DNA of 64,000 nucleotides from assembly GCA_029243605.1 (NCBI GenBank), contig JAQWRT010000012.1, forward strand, positions 1-64,000. The letters are read 5' to 3'. This DNA comes from Myxococcota bacterium. Its GTDB lineage: Bacteria > Myxococcota_A > UBA9160 > UBA4427. Made by a program: the position numbers and the translations under genes. The notes beneath the pieces were generated by a model. That model saw only the letters and a program-made list of their open reading frames with translations, ran no database searches and was not told the DNA's origin. This document shows, piece after piece, positions 29,362-38,000 of this stretch (within the stretch, counting starts at the first letter, position 1; every line of letters starts with the position of its first letter).

Positions 29362-29373
29362 CGTTGGTACCCC

Positions 29374-29438
29374 TTGTTGACTCACGTTGTTGACTCACGT
29401 TGTTGATTCACGTTGTTGATTCACGTTGTTGATTCACG
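29374..29438. repeat. Five 13-bp tandem repeats in the PEP-CTERM gene leader
   Basis: Units at 29374, 29387, 29400, 29413 and 29426, each TTGTTGAYTCACG on the plus strand; the two nearest the gene have C and the other three T at the variable place. The nearest copy runs directly into the AAGGGG ribosome site of the PEP-CTERM gene. A 13-bp period would shift any reading frame, so this is a non-coding leader element. It may act as a variable-number repeat or a binding array. Confidence 0.93.
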
Positions 29439-29458
29439 TTGGTTAAATCTTGTTTCTA

Positions 29459-29488
29459 AGTATCCGACTTCGGTTCCGATTGGCTCAA
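29459..29488 (-). promoter_or_regulatory. Candidate promoter of the PEP-CTERM gene
   Basis: On the minus strand TTGAGC (29483-29488) and GATACT (29459-29464) are 18 bases apart, a moderate sigma-70 match. Initiation here would give a leader of about 90 bases containing all five 13-bp repeats. Only suggestive. Confidence 0.3.
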
Positions 29489-30069
29489 GTCTAGCAGGCC
29501 GCGTGCGGCTCTCGTTTCTATATTATGGCTACCTATTTGCTCTACTTCGCTCAACCTCAACGTGTTCGCAGCAAACCTACGTCGCACACCTTACTTAGCG
29601 TTTGACGATTATGGTCACGCCCACAGCGGGTTGTCCAGAAATTTCGACGGCCAAAACGGGCAAAATGTTCTTTAGTACAGGCAGTTAGTATCACTCTGAC
29701 TGCAAGAGTGAAGATGTCTGAACAGCGCACCCCGAGGGAATTTGCATCCCCTGGCTTCACCACTCAACACTCGGCCCCACTGCACCCATGAGACTCGGTC
29801 GCCCTCGGGGATATATGGCATTTAGTCCCATTTACGTGAACGATTGTTCTGGTTTTTCGGTCGGAACCCGATCTCACCGGGCCACTCGTCGAGCACCCAT
29901 TACGCGCAAGACATTCATCCGAACTGCCGATAATAGGGTCGGAACGAGAACTTCAGGAGGCACTCCAGGGGGCCAAGACCCTCGAGCGCCAAAGGTCGGC
30001 AAGCCCCTTGGAAGAAGGAAGCTCTAAGCGTAAGCTGCCCAATCTCATCAGAGCTTGAGCACACTCGGC

Positions 30070-30101
30070 GGGCGTAGTCTCGACTCGACTACGCCCCTTT
30101 T
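30070..30101 (+). promoter_or_regulatory. Terminator-like hairpin just upstream of the first TPR gene
   Basis: Perfect 10-bp stem GGGCGTAGTC/GACTACGCCC (30070-30079 and 30087-30096) with a 7-nt loop, followed by CTTTT. The gene's GGAGG begins one base later (30102-30106) and its ATG is at 30119. A terminator-shaped stem inside a leader suggests attenuation or control of ribosome access; it could also end transcription arriving from upstream. Confidence 0.55.
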
Positions 30102-30118
30102 GGAGGCCCCGCTTCGCC

Positions 30119-32548
30119 ATGTTCACATTCAGCCAGACCCGCCAGCTCGCCCACGCGAGCCCCCAACGCGCCCGCTTCTGGAGGGGAATCCTGGCCGGCG
30201 TGCTTATCGCTGGATTCACGGCGGTGGGTTGCGGCCCGAGCCCGGACGCCCAGCTGGCAGAGATTCGAGCGCTTCAGGAAGCCGGGCAGTACGAGGCCTC
30301 TATCGCACCGATTCGAAAACTACTCGCCGCGCAATCGGATAATCCCGAAGCGAATCTGCGGCTCGGCGTCGCGCTCCAGCAAACGGGTCGCCCCAGTCTC
30401 GCCATTTTCCCGCTCCAGAAAGCAGCGCTCAGCACCGAATACGAAATTCAAGCCGGTCTGCTCCTCGCCGCGGTCCTGTCGGCGAGCAACTCCTTCAAAG
30501 AAGCGATTCGAAGCTACAACCGGGTTCTCGAGGCCGACCCGGGCAACGGCGCCGCGCTCTTTGGAAGGGGACGAGCTGAACTGAGCACCGGGCAACCCGC
30601 AAAAGCACTCCAGAGCGCCGAAGCGCTTCTAGAAGCCCGGCCAGACTACCCCCTGGCCATCACCCTCAAGGGAAGTGCGCTGCTCGACCTCGGGCGTAGC
30701 GACGAGGCCGAAGCCGATCTGAAAGGGGTCCTCGATCGCGCAATGGCGGCGAACGACCCCGCCGATGCAGCTCGCAAATGCGCAGCGCTTGGCCTCTTCT
30801 ATCGGGGTCAGAATGCACCCGAAAGCGCCTCGGAAACGTTTTCCCGCTGCGTCATCGCCTATCCCCGCCATGCTCAGCTCCGCCAACACGCATCGGATTT
30901 TTTCCTGAGCCAGGGCGATCCCGAAGGGGCCATCGGCATCTGGCGGTCAGCGATTGACACGACTCCCGAGGATTTGGGGCTGCGCATCCAACTCGCCCAG
31001 ATCCTCGACCGACTCAAGCGCAACGAGGAAGCCCTGGCAGTTCTCCAGGAAAGCGTTGATCTCTTCGACTCACCCGAAGTCTGGCAGATGCTCGCGGGCT
31101 TCTACCGGCACCAGGGAAAGCTCAAGGCCGCCCGGGAGGCACTGGAGGCATCAATGGAGCGTAGCCGAGTCGTGGCACCCTCCCTGCGCTTCACCCTCGC
31201 CGACATCCTGATCGAGGAAGGCAATATCGAGCGCGCGGCAGAAATCGCGGAGAGCCTCGAAGAGCCGAGCTATCGCGCGATGATCCGGGGAACCATTCTC
31301 TTGAAACAGGGTAAACCCGCCGAGGCGCTCCAGAGACTCGACGCCGGTCTCAGGCTCTACCCCAATAATGCCGGTGCTCGATACCTGGCCGGGCAAGCCG
31401 CCCTCGCCCTGGGCGACAACGAGCGCGCCCAAGCCGAATTTCGAGAAGCACTCCGGGTCTCGGACAGCGAAACCGATGCTTCGGCAAGGCTTGCCGAACT
31501 CTATTTTCGCCAGGGGGAATATCTCACCGCTCGCCAGTTCGCGAACCGCCATATCAAGAATCGGCCCTATGAAAACCCCGAGGCGTATATCATCTCGGCT
31601 CGCAGTTCGGTCCTCCTCGACGAACCCGATGAGGCGGAGAACGTACTGGAGAACCTCCGTACCGCAGCCCCCCTAGACCCCACGGCCTATCTCGAATTCG
31701 CCAGCCTCAAACGCCGGAGCGAGGGGCCTCAAGCGGCCATCGATATCCTGATGGAAGGCGAGTTCGATCTCACCCAACCCCAGAACGAGTCGATTCTGCG
31801 AGCGCTGACCCTCAATCGCATTGCCCTCGGTGACGCCGCCCAGGCGCTCCAACTCGCCGAGACGGCCAGTTCCGAAAACCCTGAACACCCCGGCTTCCAC
31901 GACTTAAGGGGACAGATTCTCGCCGAACTCGGGCAACCGGAAGCGGCGAAGAAGGCCGCCGACGACGCCCTGGCTTTGGATTCGAGTTACGCACCCAGCC
32001 TCGCCACTCGGGGCAACATCGCGCTCAGGGCCGGAGACCTTTCCGGAGCCTCGGCGTACTTCGATCGCGCTTCAAACGCCGACCCCTCGAATCCCCACTA
32101 CGTCTACATGGCGGGTCAAACACGATTCCTCCAATCCGATGTAGCCGGTGCCCAGAAACTCTACCGCAAGACCCTCGATATCGACCCGGTGCACCCGGGT
32201 GCCAACAACGACCTGGCGTGGACCCTGGCGAGTGAAGGGCAGGATCTAGAGGCCGCGCTGGAATACGCCCAGCGTGCTGCTCGGGCCGACCGAAACGCCG
32301 ACACCCTGGATACCCTGGGATTCGTCTACCTCAACAAGGGCGATGCCAAGGAAGCGATCGACTTTCTGAACCTGGCCCTTGAGCTTCGCCCGGAGTCCGC
32401 CTCCATCCGCTATCGCCTGGGGATGGCCCTGGCCGCGAGCGGCGACGCCGAAGCGGCCACAACCATGCTTCGCGAGGCTCTCACGTCGCCCTCCTTCCCC
32501 GAGGCCGAAGCCGCCCGGGTCGAGTTGGCTCGGCTCGAAAACTCGTAG
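30119..32548 (+). CDS. Large TPR lipoprotein, PrsT-like
   Basis: An 809-residue lipoprotein: basic start, hydrophobic stretch and lipobox AVGC with C38, then TPR-type helical pairs over nearly the whole length. Repeats such as EAIRSYNRVLEADPGNGAAL, ADDALALDSSYAPSL, LYRKTLDIDPVHPGANNDLA and DFLNLALELRPESASIRYRL show the 34-residue periodicity. Size, lipidation and closeness to a PEP-CTERM gene fit the PrsT type of exosortase-associated TPR lipoprotein, probably a periplasmic-side scaffold for export or assembly. ATG at 30119 is preceded by GGAGG 12 bases upstream and a hairpin. It is followed 12 bases later by a second TPR lipoprotein. Confidence 0.82.
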   Translation: MFTFSQTRQLAHASPQRARFWRGILAGVLIAGFTAVGCGPSPDAQLAEIRALQEAGQYEASIAPIRKLLAAQSDNPEANLRLGVALQQTGRPSLAIFPLQKAALSTEYEIQAGLLLAAVLSASNSFKEAIRSYNRVLEADPGNGAALFGRGRAELSTGQPAKALQSAEALLEARPDYPLAITLKGSALLDLGRSDEAEADLKGVLDRAMAANDPADAARKCAALGLFYRGQNAPESASETFSRCVIAYPRHAQLRQHASDFFLSQGDPEGAIGIWRSAIDTTPEDLGLRIQLAQILDRLKRNEEALAVLQESVDLFDSPEVWQMLAGFYRHQGKLKAAREALEASMERSRVVAPSLRFTLADILIEEGNIERAAEIAESLEEPSYRAMIRGTILLKQGKPAEALQRLDAGLRLYPNNAGARYLAGQAALALGDNERAQAEFREALRVSDSETDASARLAELYFRQGEYLTARQFANRHIKNRPYENPEAYIISARSSVLLDEPDEAENVLENLRTAAPLDPTAYLEFASLKRRSEGPQAAIDILMEGEFDLTQPQNESILRALTLNRIALGDAAQALQLAETASSENPEHPGFHDLRGQILAELGQPEAAKKAADDALALDSSYAPSLATRGNIALRAGDLSGASAYFDRASNADPSNPHYVYMAGQTRFLQSDVAGAQKLYRKTLDIDPVHPGANNDLAWTLASEGQDLEAALEYAQRAARADRNADTLDTLGFVYLNKGDAKEAIDFLNLALELRPESASIRYRLGMALAASGDAEAATTMLREALTSPSFPEAEAARVELARLENS

Positions 32549-32560
32549 ATTCCGACCTTC

Positions 32561-35071
32561 GTGACCCCTCGCACCCGCGCCAGAACTTCCCGCAGACGAA
32601 GCGTGCTCATGGCGGTAGCCCTATGCCTGGCAGCCCAGTCCTGGGCCGGTTGCAATCCGGGGGGAGATAGAGCCAGCCACCACCTCGAACGCGCGGACGA
32701 ATTCTTCGCCGAAAATCGTGGTCGAGAAGCCCTGCTCGAATTGCACAACGCCGCCCTGCTACGCCCGGACGACGCCGGTATCGCCCTCCGAGTAGCCGAA
32801 GCCTCGCTGGAAAACGGCTTCACCGGCGATGCCGTGGACTTTTACCGAGATGCCCTGACCCTCGAGCCCGAGAACAGTGAAACCGCGCTTCAGCTGGCGC
32901 AGCTCCTGCTTGAGATCGACGTGGAAGCCGCTCGAACCCGAATCGACGAATTTATGCAGATCGATCCCAGGAACGCCCGAGCCTGGCTTGTCCTGGCGAG
33001 AGCCGACCTGATCGAGAACGATTCGAGGGCGGCCATGATCAAAATCTCCAATGCCCGGAGCATCGAACCCAACGAACCCGAAATCGACCGCATCCTCGCC
33101 TTGGCCTACGAAACCCGAGGCCGCGAGGCCCTCGCCCGCAATCCCATGGCAACCCCGGCACCCCGGGTCACCGAATCGATCCTGAGAGCGTACGACCGTT
33201 ACCTCGCCAAGGGGGGGAAGAATCCGCTGCTCGGTTATATCGGCCGGGCGCGGGCGCTGGCGCGACTCCCCGAACGCCGGGAGGAAGCCCTCGAGGCTTT
33301 CGAACTCGCGCTCGAGAAAACCCGGGAGAACGGCAGCCCCCACGAGCGCACCCTGGTGGCCCAAGAGATCGTCCGCTTCGGCCGGCGAAACGGGGAACCC
33401 GAACTCACGGAGAAAGCTGCTCGACGCTGGATCGAAATCACCGAGTACGACCTCGAAGCCTGGCGAGCGCTGATCGGCCCTGGGAGCGATTCCAACCGCG
33501 AACGTCGGCGCACGCTCTACGAAGACCTCATCGGAACGCTACCGGAGCTACCCGCCGCACACGTCCTCTATGCCGAATCCCTGCTCGAACACCAGGGCTT
33601 TCCAGCTGCCACAGAGTACCTCGAGAAAAAGCTGAAGCCGGGCTCGAGCGATAATGCCACCCTGCTCATCGGGATCGCCGACCTTCAGGCCCGAGCCACG
33701 CGCTTGCGGGATGCCGGGAACACCCTTGGCCGACTCCAAACAGAATTCCCCGATTTGCCCGAGACATGGCTGGCCCTGGGTAAATATCAGGTTCTCGTCG
33801 AGGACAACGAGGCCGCGACGAAGAGCCTCAAAACCGCACTGGCACTCGGGCCAACCCCGGAAACCTACCGCGCCCTGGCTCGTGCCGAACAACAGGCGGG
33901 ACAATTCGACCGGGCTCTCGAAGCGATCAACCAATCCTTCGCCCTCGAGAGCCCACCCCACCCGAACGGCCTACGCCTTAGGGCACAGATCCTGAACGCG
34001 ATGAAGGACTACCGAGGCGCGGGAAACAGCCTCCTGCGGCTTCATCGACAAGTCAGGCTCTCACCTCAAGAAGAGCTCGCGCTTGCGTTGAGTTACTACG
34101 ACAGAAAAACCCCGGGCATCGGCAGGAAGATTCTTCTGCAATTGCTCGAACGCGACGATGTAGGGGCCCAGGCCTTCCTCGAGTTCGCGCATCATGACAG
34201 CAACCGGCCCCAACATCGCCCAGTGATCAAGAAGCACCTCAAGCGCGCGCTCGAGAAATTTCCAAATAATTTCGAGATCCTCGAGACCCTGACCGAACTC
34301 GATCTGGCTGACGGACAGGTAGAGCGGGCCCGCGAGCGCCTGGACAAAACCATCGAGGAGAAGAGTTGGCTCGGGCGGCCCTACGCGATTCGCGCCAAAT
34401 TATTTCTCGAGCAGGGCGAATTCGTCGCGGCAAGAGACAACGCCGAACTCGCGGCAAGGCTCGATCCCTCCAGCCTCGACGAAGCCTATGACATCATAAC
34501 CGTCGCCTACATGAATGACGGAAACCTCCCCGGACTGGTGGAGGCCATGGAGGCACGAGGAGAAGAGAGCGGCGTTTCCCCCGACCGCATGGGCCTCTTG
34601 GCCCGGCTCAACCTGGCCACGGGCAATATTCAACGCGCTCTTGAACTCTACAACGAGTCGATTGACGAGGGCAGCCAACTCCTTTTCGTCAAGAACGATC
34701 TCGCCTACCTCCTCGCCAGTCTCGGGGGTGATCTCGATCGAGCCCTCAGTCTGGCCAAGGCCGCCAGCGATGCCCCTGGAAGCGACCTCTCCACCGTCGA
34801 CACCCTGGGCTACGTCTACCTGAAGCGGGGCCAGCCCGACGTGGCCGTATGGCAATTCCGGCAAGCGGTCAGCGAGGCGGATCCTCCGGTCCCGGATTAT
34901 TTCTACCATCTTGGCCTGGCCCTCTTCGACCTCGGCAAGAGCGACCAGGCCAAGGAAGCCCTGGAAGCGGCCCTTGGCCTCGATCCCAATTTCGGGGAAG
35001 CCGAAGCCGCCCGGCGGCTCCTCGGAGAACTCGGAAACGCGCCAAACGAAGCCGCGCGCCCTGGGGCCTGA
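32561..35071 (+). CDS. Second large TPR lipoprotein
   Basis: An 836-residue protein starting at GTG with a strongly basic n-region (RTRARTSRRR), a hydrophobic core and lipobox SWAGC (C31). The rest is TPR-like: DFYRDALTLEPENSETALQL, KSLKTALALGPTPETYRAL, HLKRALEKFPNNFEILETL and the C-terminal VDTLGYVYLKRGQPDVAVWQFRQAV plus KEALEAALGLDPNFGEAEAA. It shares the layout of the preceding protein (ending in a near-identical DTLGxVYL repeat), so the pair probably arose by duplication and diverged. The genes are 12 bases apart, clearly one operon. It is convergent with the TMTC-like gene. Confidence 0.8.
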   Translation: MTPRTRARTSRRRSVLMAVALCLAAQSWAGCNPGGDRASHHLERADEFFAENRGREALLELHNAALLRPDDAGIALRVAEASLENGFTGDAVDFYRDALTLEPENSETALQLAQLLLEIDVEAARTRIDEFMQIDPRNARAWLVLARADLIENDSRAAMIKISNARSIEPNEPEIDRILALAYETRGREALARNPMATPAPRVTESILRAYDRYLAKGGKNPLLGYIGRARALARLPERREEALEAFELALEKTRENGSPHERTLVAQEIVRFGRRNGEPELTEKAARRWIEITEYDLEAWRALIGPGSDSNRERRRTLYEDLIGTLPELPAAHVLYAESLLEHQGFPAATEYLEKKLKPGSSDNATLLIGIADLQARATRLRDAGNTLGRLQTEFPDLPETWLALGKYQVLVEDNEAATKSLKTALALGPTPETYRALARAEQQAGQFDRALEAINQSFALESPPHPNGLRLRAQILNAMKDYRGAGNSLLRLHRQVRLSPQEELALALSYYDRKTPGIGRKILLQLLERDDVGAQAFLEFAHHDSNRPQHRPVIKKHLKRALEKFPNNFEILETLTELDLADGQVERARERLDKTIEEKSWLGRPYAIRAKLFLEQGEFVAARDNAELAARLDPSSLDEAYDIITVAYMNDGNLPGLVEAMEARGEESGVSPDRMGLLARLNLATGNIQRALELYNESIDEGSQLLFVKNDLAYLLASLGGDLDRALSLAKAASDAPGSDLSTVDTLGYVYLKRGQPDVAVWQFRQAVSEADPPVPDYFYHLGLALFDLGKSDQAKEALEAALGLDPNFGEAEAARRLLGELGNAPNEAARPGA

Positions 35072-35086
35072 ACAACCCTTGGGGAT

Positions 35087-36799
35087 TCAAGGCAGAGCGG
35101 GTTCCGACTTCATCCGGGACGCCTCGAGCCGGGCGCGGAAACGCATCTCCGCCGCGACGTCCCGAGCATCGCCACGCAGGGCTTCGGGAATAGGCCCCGG
35201 GCGATTTGCCGCCGCCTCGAGCACCGCGACCGCCGCTTCGAAGTTGTATACGGCTACGTAGGCCTGGGCCAAGGCCCGGGCCTTGTAGTGACCCGGAGCC
35301 GGCAAATCCCCCAGCCGGGTGATCCAATCCTGGGCCATTTCGTTTTTGATCGCGACAAAATCGGGGTCGTCCTGCAGCGACGCGTAGGCGGGGTCCTGGA
35401 GCAGGTGATCCACCCGGTTATAGCCTCGTGAACGCGCGAAGCGCAGAGCCGCGAGGGCGGCGGGCTTGTCGCCTCGCCGGGCGGCGCGGCTGGCCTTGCG
35501 AGTACTCGCCGCAGCCCCGTCAGGATAATTCTTCTCTGCGTCGGTCATCAGGGTTTCCGCCGAGTAGAAGACACTCGCACGGTCATGGCTTGCGAAAACA
35601 AAGAGTGCGCAGAAAGCCAAGCCGACAGCAAGCAGCGCTTGGCGAATCTCGCGGTCTTTCTTCTCGACGCCCAGCCGGGCCTCCCACCGCGGCAACCATT
35701 GCTGACCGGCCAGCAGGACCCCCCCGATCAGACCGGGCAGAACAAAATAGAGGTAGCGGTCGGCCATGGGATAGGGGAGCGGAACGACGCCGGAGAGCGG
35801 AGCAAATCCCACTGCCGCCCAGATCCAGTAGACCGCCTCTTCGCGACGAGCCGCTAGACACACCACGGCACGGGCGCCGAGACCGACGAGGAGAAACACC
35901 CCCCCGATCAAGAAGGGGTCGACCAGAGAGCCGATCGCCTGGGGCTCATGAAAAGTCGAAACCCCCAATCCGCTCACGGCGATCATCGCGTAGCGCAGGG
36001 CCACGGAAAAAATCATCAAGCCGCGGACGACGGGGTCGGGGTAAAGGGGCGGGGCCAAACCGGCGGAAAGCGAAAAGGCAACGACCTCGGCGATGGCAAA
36101 TATCCCCAACGCCGCCAACCAGCCCCATAGCCAGGTCGCCCGTGGGCCGAAGAAGCCGATGTCATCGTCTTCAGCTGCTCTCTGTCCCTGCAGCCAGCCA
36201 AAGAGCCCCACCATCACCAGGGCCGACGCCGCGAAGGGCTTGGCGAGCAGCGCAAGGGCGAAGAGAACCAGGGCCAGAGCGGGCCTTTTCGGGTGCAGAA
36301 GGATCGCACCCAGGGAAAGAACCAGCGCGGAGGAACTCTTAAGCTGGGAGATCCAGGCAACGGATTCCACATTGGCGGGGTGCAGGAGAAAAAAGGCAGC
36401 GCCCAGGGCCGAGGCCCAGGCCGAAATGCCACTGCGCCGATAAAGCAGCACCAGTAGCCAGGCTGCCACCGCGTGCAGCAGAACGTTGACTACGTGATAC
36501 CCCATCACCTCCGGACCAAAGAGCTGCCACTCTAGGGAGTGCAGGGTCAGGTGAACCGGGGCGTAATTTTCCACGAGTTCAGCGACTTCGCTGCTCGGAT
36601 CCCAAATATCGACCCAGTTCTCCAGGCTGAGGGTGTGGACGTACTCGTTATGCGCCACATAGTGAAGGTCGTCGGAAATGAACTGGCCCTGGAAGCTTGG
36701 TGCATAGACTCCCAGCGCCAAGCCCACGAAGATCAGCCCAAGCCAGGCCATCCCCGGTCCGCCCGAAAAGCGTTTGCCTGCCCCGGCCTCCGCCGTCAT
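35087..36799 (-). CDS. TMTC-like membrane glycosyltransferase with C-terminal helical repeats
   Basis: A 570-residue protein with about 11 membrane segments. The first outer loop has the paired acidic motif ISDDLHYVAHNEYV. Further on are HVVNVLLHAVAAWLLVLLYR and HPANVESVAWISQLKSSSA, the typical block of TMTC/GT-C proteins that O-mannosylate proteins in animals and have many bacterial relatives. After the membrane part (about residue 420) come helical TPR-like repeats. The probable role is transfer of a sugar from polyprenyl phosphate to a protein or glycan outside the membrane. ATG at 36799 is chosen; an upstream frame to 36964 is low-complexity. It is downstream of galE on the same strand with a 77-base gap. 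Confidence 0.8.
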   Translation of the reverse strand: MTAEAGAGKRFSGGPGMAWLGLIFVGLALGVYAPSFQGQFISDDLHYVAHNEYVHTLSLENWVDIWDPSSEVAELVENYAPVHLTLHSLEWQLFGPEVMGYHVVNVLLHAVAAWLLVLLYRRSGISAWASALGAAFFLLHPANVESVAWISQLKSSSALVLSLGAILLHPKRPALALVLFALALLAKPFAASALVMVGLFGWLQGQRAAEDDDIGFFGPRATWLWGWLAALGIFAIAEVVAFSLSAGLAPPLYPDPVVRGLMIFSVALRYAMIAVSGLGVSTFHEPQAIGSLVDPFLIGGVFLLVGLGARAVVCLAARREEAVYWIWAAVGFAPLSGVVPLPYPMADRYLYFVLPGLIGGVLLAGQQWLPRWEARLGVEKKDREIRQALLAVGLAFCALFVFASHDRASVFYSAETLMTDAEKNYPDGAAASTRKASRAARRGDKPAALAALRFARSRGYNRVDHLLQDPAYASLQDDPDFVAIKNEMAQDWITRLGDLPAPGHYKARALAQAYVAVYNFEAAVAVLEAAANRPGPIPEALRGDARDVAAEMRFRARLEASRMKSEPALP

Positions 36800-36876
36800 C
36801 GGCGCTCGGGGACTTCGAAGGCAGCGTCTCGACGCAGCCCCTCGCGAACTCCCAGGACGGTCCCCGAGAGACGCAT

Positions 36877-37908
36877 CTAGTCCGAATAACCGTGAGGATG
36901 AGCCCGATGAAAGCGCCAGGCATCGGCGAGAAGAGCGTCCAGATCCGAGTGCTGGGGTCGCCACCCCAGCAGCTCGAAGGCTCGGTTTCCGCCACTCACC
37001 AACTCCGGCGGATCTCCCGGCCTACGTTCGGCCATTCGTTCGGGAATCGGATGCCCGGTTACTCGACGGGCCGCATCGATGACCTCTCGCACCGAGTAGC
37101 CGTCTCCCGTCCCGAGATTGCAGGCCAAGATCCGAGCGCCTCCCTGAATCCGGGAGAGAGCTCGGAGGTGGGCATCGGCCAGATCGACGATATGGATATA
37201 ATCGCGAACGCAGGTGCCATCGGGCGTCGGGTAATCGTCCCCAAAGACACTGATTTCATCGCGTTGCCCCAGGGCCACCTGAAGGACCAACGGGATCAGG
37301 TGTGTCTCGGGATCGTGATGCTCCCCGAGATCACCGGCACTCGAGGCGCCAGCGGCGTTGAAATAGCGAAGAGCCGCGTAGTGAAGCCCGTAGGCATTCG
37401 CGTAGTCCTCCATCATGTGTTCCATGTGGAGCTTCGTCCGCCCGTAGGGATTGATGGGCACCTGGGGATTTTCTTCGGTCAAGGGAAGCGCGGTGGGAAC
37501 TCCATAGGTCGCGCAGGTCGACGAGAAGACCAACTCCCGACAATCTGCCTCGCGCATGGCCTCCAGAAGATTCCAGGCGTTGATCACGTTCTCTCGGTAA
37601 TAGATCGAGGGGTCGGTCACCGACTCGCCCACATAGCAGCGGGCGGCAAAATGCATCACTGAACGCGGAGCCCACTCGGCGAAAACTTCGGCCAAGCCCG
37701 CCCTGTCCGAGAGGCTCGTCTGCACGAGCGGAGCCTTGACCGCCTTTCGGTGGCCCGTGGATAAATCGTCGAGAACCACCACGAGCAGGCCCCTCTCCTC
37801 GAGCGCGCGCACCGTGTGACTCCCGATATAACCAGCCCCACCCACCACCAGAATGGGACCCTGCAGATCGCCCACTTGGTTTTCGCTTCCCGCTGAAGTC
37901 TCGTTCAT
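36877..37908 (-). CDS. galE: UDP-glucose 4-epimerase
   Basis: A 343-residue extended SDR. GGAGYIGSH at 23-31 binds NAD; DDLSTGHRKAV, HFAARCYVGESVTDPSIYY, FSSTCATYG, the catalytic Y-x-x-x-K in NPYGRTKLHMEHM, RYFNAAGA, and GDDYPTPDGTCVRDYIHI are the GalE signatures. It interconverts UDP-Glc/UDP-Gal, possibly also the GlcNAc forms, supplying the neighbouring glycosyltransferases. Start ATG at 37908; about 17 extra residues precede the Rossmann fold compared with E. coli. It is divergent from the GT2-methyltransferase-GT-C operon. Confidence 0.93.
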   Translation of the reverse strand: MNETSAGSENQVGDLQGPILVVGGAGYIGSHTVRALEERGLLVVVLDDLSTGHRKAVKAPLVQTSLSDRAGLAEVFAEWAPRSVMHFAARCYVGESVTDPSIYYRENVINAWNLLEAMREADCRELVFSSTCATYGVPTALPLTEENPQVPINPYGRTKLHMEHMMEDYANAYGLHYAALRYFNAAGASSAGDLGEHHDPETHLIPLVLQVALGQRDEISVFGDDYPTPDGTCVRDYIHIVDLADAHLRALSRIQGGARILACNLGTGDGYSVREVIDAARRVTGHPIPERMAERRPGDPPELVSGGNRAFELLGWRPQHSDLDALLADAWRFHRAHPHGYSD

Positions 37909-38000
37909 GGCAGACCCAATAATACACAAAGCTTGGCCGTCGTCGGTCGTGGCGTGCATTCCCGGCGAAGGCGCGCCGCGTAGGGTAGGATTCCCGCACG

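Larger units (their letters stand above)
29439..30118. other. Long intergenic region between PEP-CTERM and TPR genes
   Basis: About 680 bases between divergent genes with no convincing coding region: the frames present are short, lack ribosome sites and resemble nothing. The first 200 bases are clearly more AT-rich than the surroundings. It should contain both promoters. I see no canonical minus 24/minus 12 sigma-54 element, a promoter class often reported for PEP-CTERM genes, and no tRNA or known riboswitch pattern. Confidence 0.6.

Noticed and set aside
29374-29438. CRISPR array
   Set aside because: The 13-bp units are directly adjacent with no spacers, and no cas gene is present.
29362-30118. 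Sigma-54 promoter for the PEP-CTERM or TPR genes
   Set aside because: No GG-N10-GC element with TGGCAC/TTGC context was found on either strand by reading.
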